This document shows, one piece after another, positions 34,637-44,800 of a DNA stretch of 64,000 nucleotides. The notes under the pieces are model-generated. The model saw only the letters and a list, made by a program, of their open reading frames with translations. It ran no database searches and was not told where the DNA came from. Every line of letters begins with the position of its first letter. Position 1 is the stretch's first letter. Source of the DNA: Tragulus kanchil. Taxonomy: Eukaryota > Chordata > Mammalia > Artiodactyla > Tragulidae. The stretch spans positions 160,657,501 to 160,721,500 of the forward strand of contig JAIOJX010000005.1 of the NCBI GenBank assembly GCA_022376925.1. Direction: 5' to 3'. Position numbers and translations under genes: made by a program.

Positions 34637-36824
34637 GCATCCTGGAGAACGGTGGGGAGCATACAGGCGGAGGGTGTCGGCACCGTGAGCGGCAGGTGTT
34701 CAGAGGGAAGCACTCCTGGCTGGACTGAACGCAGGTCTCTGGATCACAGGGCTTCTGTCCACAGCGATGCTTGGATAGGATACAACTCTTACACCTGTGC
34801 TATAGAAAAGAGAAGGGAATAGGAAGTCACTGAGGAGACACTATAAGCTCTGCTCTCCTCTACTCAAAGGCATACGGCTCAGTACCCATCAGGACCTGCA
34901 GGGGTGGCCTTTGTTGATGCCCTTTCTCTCCTCGGGTGCTGGCCTCCATTCTCTGTTTCTCTTTGAGACTCTGTTCCAGCACTGAACGTCTGCCCTGCCT
35001 TGCCCAGTAGACCCATACTTCAGACTCTGGATCTCTCTGGCTCTGGTGTTGAACTTTTCTGTTCCCCTTTGGCTGGGAGCCTGGAGAGCAAGGATGAAAC
35101 TTGATCACAGCCATAGTATTGCCCAGCCCCTTTTGGTCAGTTGTGCTGAATGGATGACTCCTCATCATAACAACTCAGGCTGGCCTCTGGGGCCACAGGG
35201 CAAAGGCAGATAGTGAACCATTACGTGGGTGATAGGCAGTGGAGGTGCCAGGATCACAGGCTATTTAGGTTGCGAAGAGAATGATGAAGACGTTTGGGAC
35301 AGCAAAATATGACTGCCAGCACCACCTGCCCCTGGCTTTACTGTCCCGTCCTCCTTCTCAGCTGAAGACTCTGAGCTGAAGGGTCTGGGATGCCAGGCAG
35401 GGTGGCCTAAGCACTTGGCAGCTGGCAGCATCTCTGGCACTCTGCTCCAGGAGGTGCAGACACTGAGCAGGAAAGGCCCCCCAACTGTTCCAGAGTCTCT
35501 AGCTCTTTCCCAGCAGGTGCTTCCTCAAAGGCCAGGGTCCATCTTTATTGATGTATAATTGACATACAATGTTACATTAGTTTCAAGTGTACAGCATACG
35601 GGTTTGTCATTGATGCACATGCTGAGATGGTCACCATAATTGTTCACCCTCTGTCACCAATGAAGTTATTATGATATTATTCTATATTCTCCATTTTGTA
35701 TATGATACCCCCATTATAATCTGACATACCCGGGGTGGCGGGGGCATCCTGGAGAACGGTGGGGAGCATACAGGCGGAGGGTGTCGGCACCGTGAGCGGC
35801 AGGTGTTCAGAGGGAAGCACTCCTGGCTGGACTGAACGCAGGTCTCTGGATCACAGGGCTTCTGTCCACAGCGATGCTTGGATAGGATACAACTCTTACA
35901 CCTGTGCTATAGAAAAGAGAAGGGAATAGGAAGTCACTGAGGAGACACTATAAGCTCTGCTCTCCTCTACTCAAAGGCATACGGCTCAGTACCCATCAGG
36001 ACCTGCAGGGGTGGCCTTTGTTGATGCCCTTTCTCTCCTCGGGTGCTGGCCTCCATTCTCTGTTTCTCTTTGAGACTCTGTTCCAGCACTGAACGTCTGC
36101 CCTGCCTTGCCCAGTAGACCCATACTTCAGACTCTGGATCTCTCTGGCTCTGGTGTTGAACTTTTCTGTTCCCCTTTGGCTGGGAGCCTGGAGAGCAAGG
36201 ATGAAACTTGATCACAGCCATAGTATTGCCCAGCCCCTTTTGGTCAGTTGTGCTGAATGGATGACTCCTCATCATAACAACTCAGGCTGGCCTCTGGGGC
36301 CACAGGGCAAAGGCAGATAGTGAACCATTACGTGGGTGATAGGCAGTGGAGGTGCCAGGATCACAGGCTATTTAGGTTGCGAAGAGAATGATGAAGACGT
36401 TTGGGACAGCAAAATATGACTGCCAGCACCACCTGCCCCTGGCTTTACTGTCCCGTCCTCCTTCTCAGCTGAAGACTCTGAGCTGAAGGGTCTGGGATGC
36501 CAGGCAGGGTGGCCTAAGCACTTGGCAGCTGGCAGCATCTCTGGCACTCTGCTCCAGGAGGTGCAGACACTGAGCAGGAAAGGCCCCCCAACTGTTCCAG
36601 AGTCTCTAGCTCTTTCCCAGCAGGTGCTTCCTCAAAGGCCAGGGTCCATCTTTATTGATGTATAATTGACATACAATGTTACATTAGTTTCAAGTGTACA
36701 GCATACGGGTTTGTCATTGATGCACATGCTGAGATGGTCACCATAATTGTTCACCCTCTGTCACCAATGAAGTTATTATGATATTATTCTATATTCTCCA
36801 TTTTGTATATGATACCCCCATTAT
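34637..36824. repeat. Tandem duplication 12 (1.08 kb)
   Basis: Copies 34637-35717 and 35744-36824, offset 1107, carrying the candidate gene B terminal exon. Confidence 0.95.
34860..35129 (-). CDS. Candidate terminal coding exon of gene B
   Basis: Phase-0 open frame of 89 residues plus stop, starting GLGNTMAVIKFHPCSPGSQP after ...ccaaaag. HPCSP recalls the A/H-PCSP repeats of the human ANTXRL tail. The remainder is Gln/Arg/Glu-rich and ends EPYAFE. The acceptor has a poor pyrimidine tract and no poly(A) signal was identified downstream, so this may be a chance frame. An identical frame lies at 35967-36236 in the duplicate copy. Confidence 0.3.
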   Translation of the reverse strand, partial: GLGNTMAVIKFHPCSPGSQPKGNRKVQHQSQRDPESEVWVYWARQGRRSVLEQSLKEKQRMEASTRGEKGHQQRPPLQVLMGTEPYAFE

Positions 36825-37455
36825 TTACTTCATCACTGCATACATGTGCCTATTAATCACCTTCTCTTCTTTTGCTGATAAGATTGGTTAAGAGTTGGTC
36901 AATTTTGTTTATATTTCAAAGAATAAACTTAATTTCACTGATACTTTCTATTGCTACTTAGCCTTTATTGAATATTTTCACTCTGATATTATAGTCTTTG
37001 ACTTTAGTGGGTTTTTTTTGTCTTTTATCTAGTTCCTTTGGGTTTAAGGTTGTTATCATTTACTTGAGATTTGTCTTCTTTCTTGAGTGGGCCTGTATCA
37101 TTATACACATCCCTTTTAATACTGCTTTTGCTGCATCCCATAGATTTTGGAATGCTGTGTTCTATTTTCATTTGTCTCAATGTATTCTTTATTTCTTCTG
37201 ATTTCTTCTTTGACTTGTAATATGTTCAGTCTCCATGTGTTTGGGTTTTCTTTTTGCAATTTTTTCTTGTATTTGATTTCCAGTTTCATTCTTTTCTGAC
37301 ACTTATTTATATAAGCATATGAAATAATGTATAATATAATTTCAATCTTCATACATTTATTGAGACTTGTTTTCTGGCCTAACATGTGACATCTCCTGAG
37401 AATATTTCACATGCTTTAGAAAAGAAAGTATATTCTGTTATTTTGTATGGAATGT

Positions 37456-37495
<40 letters not shown>

Positions 37496-37600
37496 AAATA
37501 ATGCAATCTAATATGTTGTTTAAGGTCAGTGTTTTCTTACTGATTTTCAGTCTGGGTGATCTATCCATTGCTCTAAGTGCAGTCTTAAATCTTCTACTAT
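36651..37600 (-). mobile_element. L1 fragments, antisense
   Basis: tttattgatgtataattgac is typical of an antisense L1 3' end. 36880-37400 is antisense L1 ORF2-like A/T-rich sequence (taagagttggtcaattttgt). No intact ORF. Repeated at 37771-38720, with another 3' piece at 35541-35717. Confidence 0.65.
37458..37496 (+). repeat. (AT)n microsatellite
   Basis: Alternating AT with one GTAT interruption. Copy at 38573-38613, which is two bases longer in the second AT tract. Confidence 0.95.
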
Positions 37601-38571
37601 TACTATATCCCAGGTGGTGCTAGTGGTAAAGAATCCTCCTGCCTGTGCAGGAGACCCAAGAGATGTGAGTTTGATCTCTGGGTCAGGAATATCCCTTGGA
37701 GCAGAAAACGCCAAAAATTACAGTATTCTTTTTTAAATTTTTTGATTTATTTTATTTTGCCTTTACAGACTTTATTGATGTATATGATACAATGTTACAT
37801 TAGTTTCAAGTGTACAGCATACGGGTTTGTCATTGATGCACATGCTGAGATGGTCACCATAATTGTTCACCCTCTGTCACCAATGAAGTTATTATGATAT
37901 TATTCTATATTCTCCATTTTGTATATGATACCCCCATTATTTACTTCATCACTGCATACATGTGCCTATTAATCACCTTCTCTTCTTTTGCTGATAAGAT
38001 TGGTTAAGAGTTGGTCAATTTTGTTTATATTTCAAAGAATAAACTTAATTTCACTGATACTTTCTATTGCTACTTAGCCTTTATTGAATATTTTCACTCT
38101 GATATTATAGTCTTTGACTTTAGTGGGTTTTTTTTGTCTTTTATCTAGTTCCTTTGGGTTTAAGGTTGTTATCATTTACTTGAGATTTGTCTTCTTTCTT
38201 GAGTGGGCCTGTATCATTATACACATCCCTTTTAATACTGCTTTTGCTGCATCCCATAGATTTTGGAATGCTGTGTTCTATTTTCATTTGTCTCAATGTA
38301 TTCTTTATTTCTTCTGATTTCTTCTTTGACTTGTAATATGTTCAGTCTCCATGTGTTTGGGTTTTCTTTTTGCAATTTTTTCTTGTATTTGATTTCCAGT
38401 TTCATTCTTTTCTGACACTTATTTATATAAGCATATGAAATAATGTATAATATAATTTCAATCTTCATACATTTATTGAGACTTGTTTTCTGGCCTAACA
38501 TGTGACATCTCCTGAGAATATTTCACATGCTTTAGAAAAGAAAGTATATTCTGTTATTTTGTATGGAATGT

Positions 38572-38613
<42 letters not shown>

Positions 38614-38727
38614 AAATAATGCAATCTAATATGTTGTTTAAGGTCAGTGTTTTCTTACTGATTTTCAGTCTGGGTGATCTATCCATTGCTCTAAGTGCAG
38701 TCTTAAATCTTCTACTATTACTATATC

Positions 38728-39090
38728 CCAGGTGGTGCTAGTGGTAAAGAATCCTCCTGCCTGTGCAGGAGACCCAAGAGATGTGAGTTTGATCTCTGGG
38801 TCAGGAATATCCCTTGGAGCAGAAAACGCCAAAAATTACAGTATTCTTTTTTAAATTTTTTGATTTATTTTATTTTGCCTTTACAGACTTTTGCTGTTTA
38901 CAGCTCTATATAATCCCAAATCTGTCATAGGCATATCTTTGATCCCTCCCACCAGAGCGCCCCTCCCACCCCCTCCATCCCAACCCTCCTGTATTACAGT
39001 ATTCCTGTCTGGAAAATTCCATGAATAGAGGATCCTGGTGGGCTATAGTCTATAAGGACTGCAAAGAGTTGGACATAACAGAGCAATGGA
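38728..39090 (+). mobile_element. BovA SINE split by an L1 3' fragment
   Basis: The SINE head (ggtggtgctagtggtaaag ... gagcagaaaacgcc) runs to about 38848 and resumes at about 38995 (cagtattcctgtctggaaaa ... ggacataacagagcaa). Between them lies an antisense L1 3' end. ttacagtattc flanks the insert on both sides. The first part is repeated at 37612-37730. Confidence 0.85.
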
Positions 39091-39312
39091 ACATACATTA
39101 ATGTTTTACGGTTAATTTCTTTTTTTATACTATGTCTACTAATGTTTGCTTCATATATTTAGATGCTCTTATGTTTTCATATAAATATGCATAACTATTC
39201 ACAAGGTTTATATCCTTTGTTGGACTGATCCTTTTATCATTATGCAATGCCCGTCTTTGTCTCTTTTTACAGCTTTTTTTTAAATTTAGTTTTTGTGGGA
39301 TTTTTTTGCCTC

Positions 39313-39570
39313 TTTTTTAAATTGGCTACTTATTCATTTATTCTCATTCATCCCCATTCTTCAGCCTGTGTGGGCCTCCCATCACAGCGGCCTCTCTCAC
39401 TGCAGAGCACCGGCTCTGGGCACATGCGTTCCAGAGCGCTGGCTCGTAACTGGACACACTGGTCCAGCCGCTCTGTGGCACGCGGGGTCCTCCAGGGCCA
39501 GGGGTCAAACTGGTGCCCTTTGCACTGCAAGGCAGACTCTTTACCCACTGGACCACCAGGGAAGCCCTCC
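39313..39570 (-). mobile_element. CHR-like tRNA-type SINE, antisense
   Basis: Ends CCACTGGACCACCAGGGAAGCCC (key end ccagggaagccc) and contains actggtccagccgctctg. Inserted in L1-like sequence. Copy at 40426-40682. Confidence 0.85.
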
Positions 39571-40425
39571 TTTCTGCACTTTGATTATAGAATTTCTGCT
39601 GACATATCAGTGCATGGCTTTATGGGCGTTTCCTTGTATGTAACTTGTTTTTCTTTTGTTGTCTTTATAGTTTTCTTTCTCTCTAAATTTTGGCATTTTA
39701 ATTATAATGTATCTTGGTGTAAGTACTTTTAGGTTTATCTTGCTTGTGACTCTCTATGATTCCTTGACTTGGATGTTTTCTACCTTTGCCAGGTTAGTGA
39801 AATTTTCAGTCATTCCTTCAGGTACATTTTCTGTTCCTTTCATTCTTTCTTCTTCTGGGACCCCTATAATATGAATGCTGGTATGCTTGATGTCCTAGAA
39901 ATCCCTTATATAATTAGGATTCTGTTTTCATTTTCTTGTGATCAGGTGATTTCCACTCATCTGACTTCCAGATTCCTGCTCCCTTCTTAGGCATCATCTG
40001 TTCTGCTGCTAATTTTATGTAGTATATTTTAAATTTCAAGTATTATATTTTTCACTCTTATGGGTTCTTTTCCATATTTTATATCTCTATTTTGAAGTTC
40101 TTACTTTGTTCATGTATTTTCTCTGAGTTTGATAAGCATCTTACTTTTTTTGAGCATCTTACTTTTAACCCTATATCATGTTGATTACTTCGCTCTGTTT
40201 CATTTAGTTTTTTGAGGCTTTTCTCCTGTTTGTTTTTCTCTTTGCCTAACTATTTTGCTTAACTCTCTGTTTCTATGTATGGGTGGGTCAGCTACATCTG
40301 ATCTCGAAGGAATGATCTTATGTGGAAACTTTTCTGTGACTCAGAAGAACAAAGCTCTTTGATCACCAGAATCAGGTACTTCATGTTGATGTACTTCTGC
40401 TCTGTTTGCTATGATTCGTTTTTAT

Positions 40426-40682
40426 TTTTTTAAATTGGCTACTTATTCATTTATTCTCATTCATCCCCATTCTTCAGCCTGTGTGGGCCTCCCATCACAG
40501 CGGCCTCTCTCACTGCAGAGCACCGGCTCTGGGCACATGCGTTCCAGAGCGCTGGCTCGTAACTGGACACACTGGTCCAGCCGCTCTGTGGCACGCGGGG
40601 TCCTCCAGGGCCAGGGGTCAAACTGGTGCCCTTTGCACTGCAAGGCAGACTCTTTACCCACTGGACCACCAGGGAAGCCCTC
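40426..40682 (-). mobile_element. CHR-like tRNA-type SINE, antisense (duplicate copy)
   Basis: Copy of 39313-39570 in the second unit of the 39313-41502 duplication. Confidence 0.8.
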
Positions 40683-41756
40683 CTTTCTGCACTTTGATTA
40701 TAGAATTTCTGCTGACATATCAGTGCATGGCTTTATGGGCGTTTCCTTGTATGTAACTTGTTTTTCTTTTGTTGTCTTTATAGTTTTCTCTTTCTCTCTA
40801 AATTTTGGCATTTTAATTATAATGTATCTTGGTGTAAGTACTTTTAGGTTTATCTTGCTTGTGACTCTCTATGATTCCTTGACTTGGATGTTTTCTACCT
40901 TTGCCAGGTTAGTGAAATTTTCAGTCATTCCTTCAGGTACATTTTCTGTTCCTTTCATTCTTTCTTCTTCTGGGACCCCTATAATATGAATGCTGGTATG
41001 CTTGATGTCCTAGAAATCCCTTATATAATTAGGATTCTGTTTTCATTTTCTTGTGATCAGGTGATTTCCACTCATCTGACTTCCAGATTCCTGCTCCCTT
41101 CTTAGGCATCATCTGTTCTGCTGCTAATTTTATGTAGTATATTTTAAATTTCAAGTATTATATTTTTCACTCTTATGGGTTCTTTTCCATATTTTATATC
41201 TCTATTTTGAAGTTCTTACTTTGTTCATGTATTTTCTCTGAGTTTGATAAGCATCTTACTTTTTTTGAGCATCTTACTTTTAACCCTATATCATGTTGAT
41301 TACTTCGCTCTGTTTCATTTAGTTTTTTGAGGCTTTTCTCCTGTTTGTTTTTCTCTTCTTTTGCCTAACTATTTTGCTTAACTCTCTGTTTCTATGTATG
41401 GGTGGGTCAGCTACATCTGATCTCGAAGGAATGATCTTATGTGGAAACTTTTCTGTGACTCAGAAGAACAAAGCTCTTTGATCACCAGAATCAGGTACTT
41501 CAGTTATAGTACCTGTGTGTGGGTTATGTGCATTCTTCTGCTGTGGAGGTTCCTTGTTGCAGGAGGCATGCACCTGGTTGAGACTGGACTTCGGGCTGAA
41601 TTGTTGTAAGCCTGGCTACAGAGGCACGCACACTGGAGAGTGGAGCCCTGGACAGGGATCTGACTGACCCATGGCCCACGGGGGCAAATATAAAATATAA
41701 AAAAAGGACAAAAATAAGACCCCAGCCCACAGGGAGTATCCCTGTGCTCTGCTTAC

Positions 41757-41831
41757 CCAATTCCTTGATTGACACATCACTGGAATCTGGTGGAGGTGCT
41801 GAATAAAGTCACATAAGATATCCAGTTTTCC
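41757..41831 (-). CDS. ANTXRL: Gene B exon 16: cytoplasmic tail, ANTXRL-specific
   Basis: Acceptor aaacacatttcag, donor gtaagc. 75 nt, phase 0: [20 protein letters not shown] then QSRNW. It matches the human ANTXRL tail pattern as I remember it (LD-x-x-CD ... HQ(I/V)P-x-MC-QSR). That pattern assigns the gene to ANTXRL rather than ANTXR1 or ANTXR2. Second copy at 42880-42954. Confidence 0.75.
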
Positions 41832-44800
41832 CTGAAATGTGTTTATGAGGAAACCATAAGCACATATGCTGCCTTTATGAGGAGGTAGTGGATCCCACCG
41901 GGGTCAGAGGCAGGACCAGGATGGGAGGGGAAAGGTGGGCAGAGATGGTGGGCTTCTTTTTCCTCACACCAGATACCCCAAGTCCTCTCTATTGCTGTCA
42001 TCTCTCCCATTTCTACCTGGCTGAGATCTAGCTCCACTGGTTGGGACCTCATAGTCTCTGGGAGAGGGAAGTATCCTCAGGTGCTCTCTTTCCTGTGGCT
42101 CCTAGAACCTCATCCCAGGGACCACAAGGATAGTACAGTGAGTTCTCTCCCTCCCTCACTGAGTAGACTTCTGCAAGGGTAGCAGGAGCCATAAGCACTT
42201 CTGAGTAGCTTAATCAGGGTAAGAACTTGGCTCAGAAATATTTTTTTTGTGCCCGGCATGAGACTATTTGTCATTCAATCTGTTTCACTCATCTAATTGC
42301 TAGCCAGTGAAACCCCGGCCACGACTAAAGCGGATAACAACATTTCTGAGAACCAGGGATGGGCCAACTGTGGGAGCCTAGCCATTACAGGAGAGATGAT
42401 GATGCTGGGACTTCTTGGTTGATTACTTCGCTCTGTTTCATTTAGTTTTTTGAGGCTTTTCTCCTGTTTGTTTTTCTCTTCTTTTGCCTAACTATTTTGC
42501 TTAACTCTCTGTTTCTATGTATGGGTGGGTCAGCTACATCTGATCTCGAAGGAATGATCTTATGTGGAAACTTTTCTGTGACTCAGAAGAACAAAGCTCT
42601 TTGATCACCAGAATCAGGTACTTCAGTTATAGTACCTGTGTGTGGGTTATGTGCATTCTTCTGCTGTGGAGGTTCCTTGTTGCAGGAGGCATGCACCTGG
42701 TTGAGACTGGACTTCGGGCTGAATTGTTGTAAGCCTGGCTACAGAGGCACGCACACTGGAGAGTGGAGCCCTGGACAGGGATCTGACTGACCCATGGCCC
42801 ACGGGGGCAAATATAAAATATAAAAAAAGGACAAAAATAAGACCCCAGCCCACAGGGAGTATCCCTGTGCTCTGCTTACCCAATTCCTTGATTGACACAT
42901 CACTGGAATCTGGTGGAGGTGCTGAATAAAGTCACATAAGATATCCAGTTTTCCCTGAAATGTGTTTATGAGGAAACCATAAGCACATATGCTGCCTTTA
43001 TGAGGAGGTAGTGGATCCCACCGGGGTCAGAGGCAGGACCAGGATGGGAGGGGAAAGGTGGGCAGAGATGGTGGGCTTCTTTTTCCTCACACCAGATACC
43101 CCAAGTCCTCTCTATTGCTGTCATCTCTCCCATTTCTACCTGGCTGAGATCTAGCTCCACTGGTTGGGACCTCATAGTCTCTGGGAGAGGGAAGTATCCT
43201 CAGGTGCTCTCTTTCCTGTGGCTCCTAGAACCTCATCCCAGGGACCACAAGGATAGTACAGTGAGTTCTCTCCCTCCCTCACTGAGTAGACTTCTGCAAG
43301 GGTAGCAGGAGCCATAAGCACTTCTGAGTAGCTTAATCAGGGTAAGAACTTGGCTCAGAAATATTTTTTTTGTGCCCGGCATGAGACTATTTGTCATTCA
43401 ATCTGTTTCACTCATCTAATTGCTAGCCAGTGAAACCCCGGCCACGACTAAAGCGGATAACAACATTTCTGAGAACCAGGGATGGGCCAACTGTGAGCCA
43501 GCCACAAGCTCTCAGAATCCTAGGCCTATTCCACAGGAGAGATGATGATGCTGGGACTTCTTGGAGGTAGTGGGTACCTGAGCCCTCATCCAATACAAGC
43601 TTTCATATTGTCTTTCCTTAAGCACCTAGGTTAAAGAGCCCTCTGGATTTTCTCTGGGATCATGTGACCAATGTCTAGTGCCCATAAAGCTTATCCCTAA
43701 CCAACCAGGACTTTGGGGCTTAGGCTTCTACTATAGGAACTGGCTTCCTGCTCCTCTGACCCCCCAGTTTGAGGTGGAAGGGTCATCCCTCCCTTCCTAA
43801 GGGCCCTTCTCACCTCCATCTGTCTTAATGTATCTTCTTCGAACTCATCATAGGAGATAATCACCATGGACTTCTCATGGAATGGCTTCTAGAAAGAGAC
43901 AACAATCATCTGAGTCCTTGTCTGGCAGCTCCTGGGTACAGACACATTACATCTGGCATCTGTGGCCCCGGCACCTGTCCAGCACTGGCTACTAGCAAAT
44001 GCTTGCTGGAGAATCAAGGACAAAGATGGCTCTTTTCCAAACATCAACAAACTTTGTCCGGTCTCCTTGGTTCCAGAGGCTGCCCTTGTAGGAGAAGCTG
44101 GGTAAATGGCTGTGCCATGTCAGGGGTGTAGGAGTAGCAAATGACAGGACTGCATTCACCCAACTCTGGCAGATTCAGCCTCCCATGCCTCACTTCAGCC
44201 AGTGTCAATGCCAGCCTTGGCAGAGACCCCATTTGTCATCAGATCTCAGACCCAGGTCCCTTGTTGTGGGACATGAGCCTCTGCTCTACCTACTATGTAT
44301 GGGTGCTGGTTTGGTTCTCCATGCTGGGTCAACCATAGCCTCCTCATTGGAACCTTGGTCCCTGTGCTCGTCTGGACTACACCTCCCTGACAGCTCAATG
44401 AAAGGTAAGACTCCTTTCTCCCTTCTTAGCCCCAACTCCCTAAAGACCAACCCTGCCAAGAGTCTTGCCTTGACATGAGCCAGGGATCAAGATCGAGGAA
44501 ACAGAGCCCACCACACATCAGAGCCTGAGGAGAGGGTTCAGGTCCCTAAAACCTGGGGATCTTTCTCCTAAAGCTTACCTGGATGACCATTCACCAGTAG
44601 TCCTTTGGGAATGACAGAAAGCCCATTGATTTCAGGAGGGATCATAGCTATTCTTGAAACAGGCTACCTCACATTGCTAACTGCTCTGGATCAGACTGTG
44701 TTGTCAGTTGGGGAACAGTGTTGTCTGGGTGACATTTTGTGAGTCTCACGGCCTCTCTGGGGTCCCTCCCTTCTCTGGGTCACCCTCTTCTTTCTGCCAG

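Larger units (their letters stand above)
32603..34748. repeat. Tandem duplication 11 (1.07 kb)
   Basis: Copies 32603-33678 and 33674-34748, in the spacer between genes A and B. They differ by one T in a T run. Confidence 0.95.
36651..38891. repeat. Tandem duplication 13 (1.12 kb)
   Basis: Copies 36651-37773 and 37771-38891, in L1 and the start of the split BovA SINE. Small indels near the start and in the AT tract. Confidence 0.95.
39110..41500 (-). mobile_element. Old L1, antisense, 5' region type
   Basis: Phrases such as cttcttctgggacccctata followed by atgaatgctgg and the downstream T-rich stretch resemble the antisense 5' end of old L1 subfamilies. Interrupted by the SINE at 39313 and doubled by the 39313-41502 duplication. 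Boundaries are approximate. Confidence 0.5.
39313..41502. repeat. Tandem duplication 14 (1.07 kb)
   Basis: Copies 39313-40383 and 40426-41502. They differ by 2- and 3-base pyrimidine-tract indels. Confidence 0.95.
41295..43564. repeat. Tandem duplication 15 (1.12 kb)
   Basis: Copies 41295-42418 and 42418-43564, doubling gene B exon 16. Copy 1 lacks about 24 bp present in copy 2 near 43500. Confidence 0.95.

Noticed and set aside
44572..44680. Candidate gene B exon with an [20 protein letters not shown] frame and a gtaagc donor
   Set aside because: It would sit between exons 14 and 15, whose phases join perfectly without it. No phase-0 acceptor keeps it open, and it has no family similarity.
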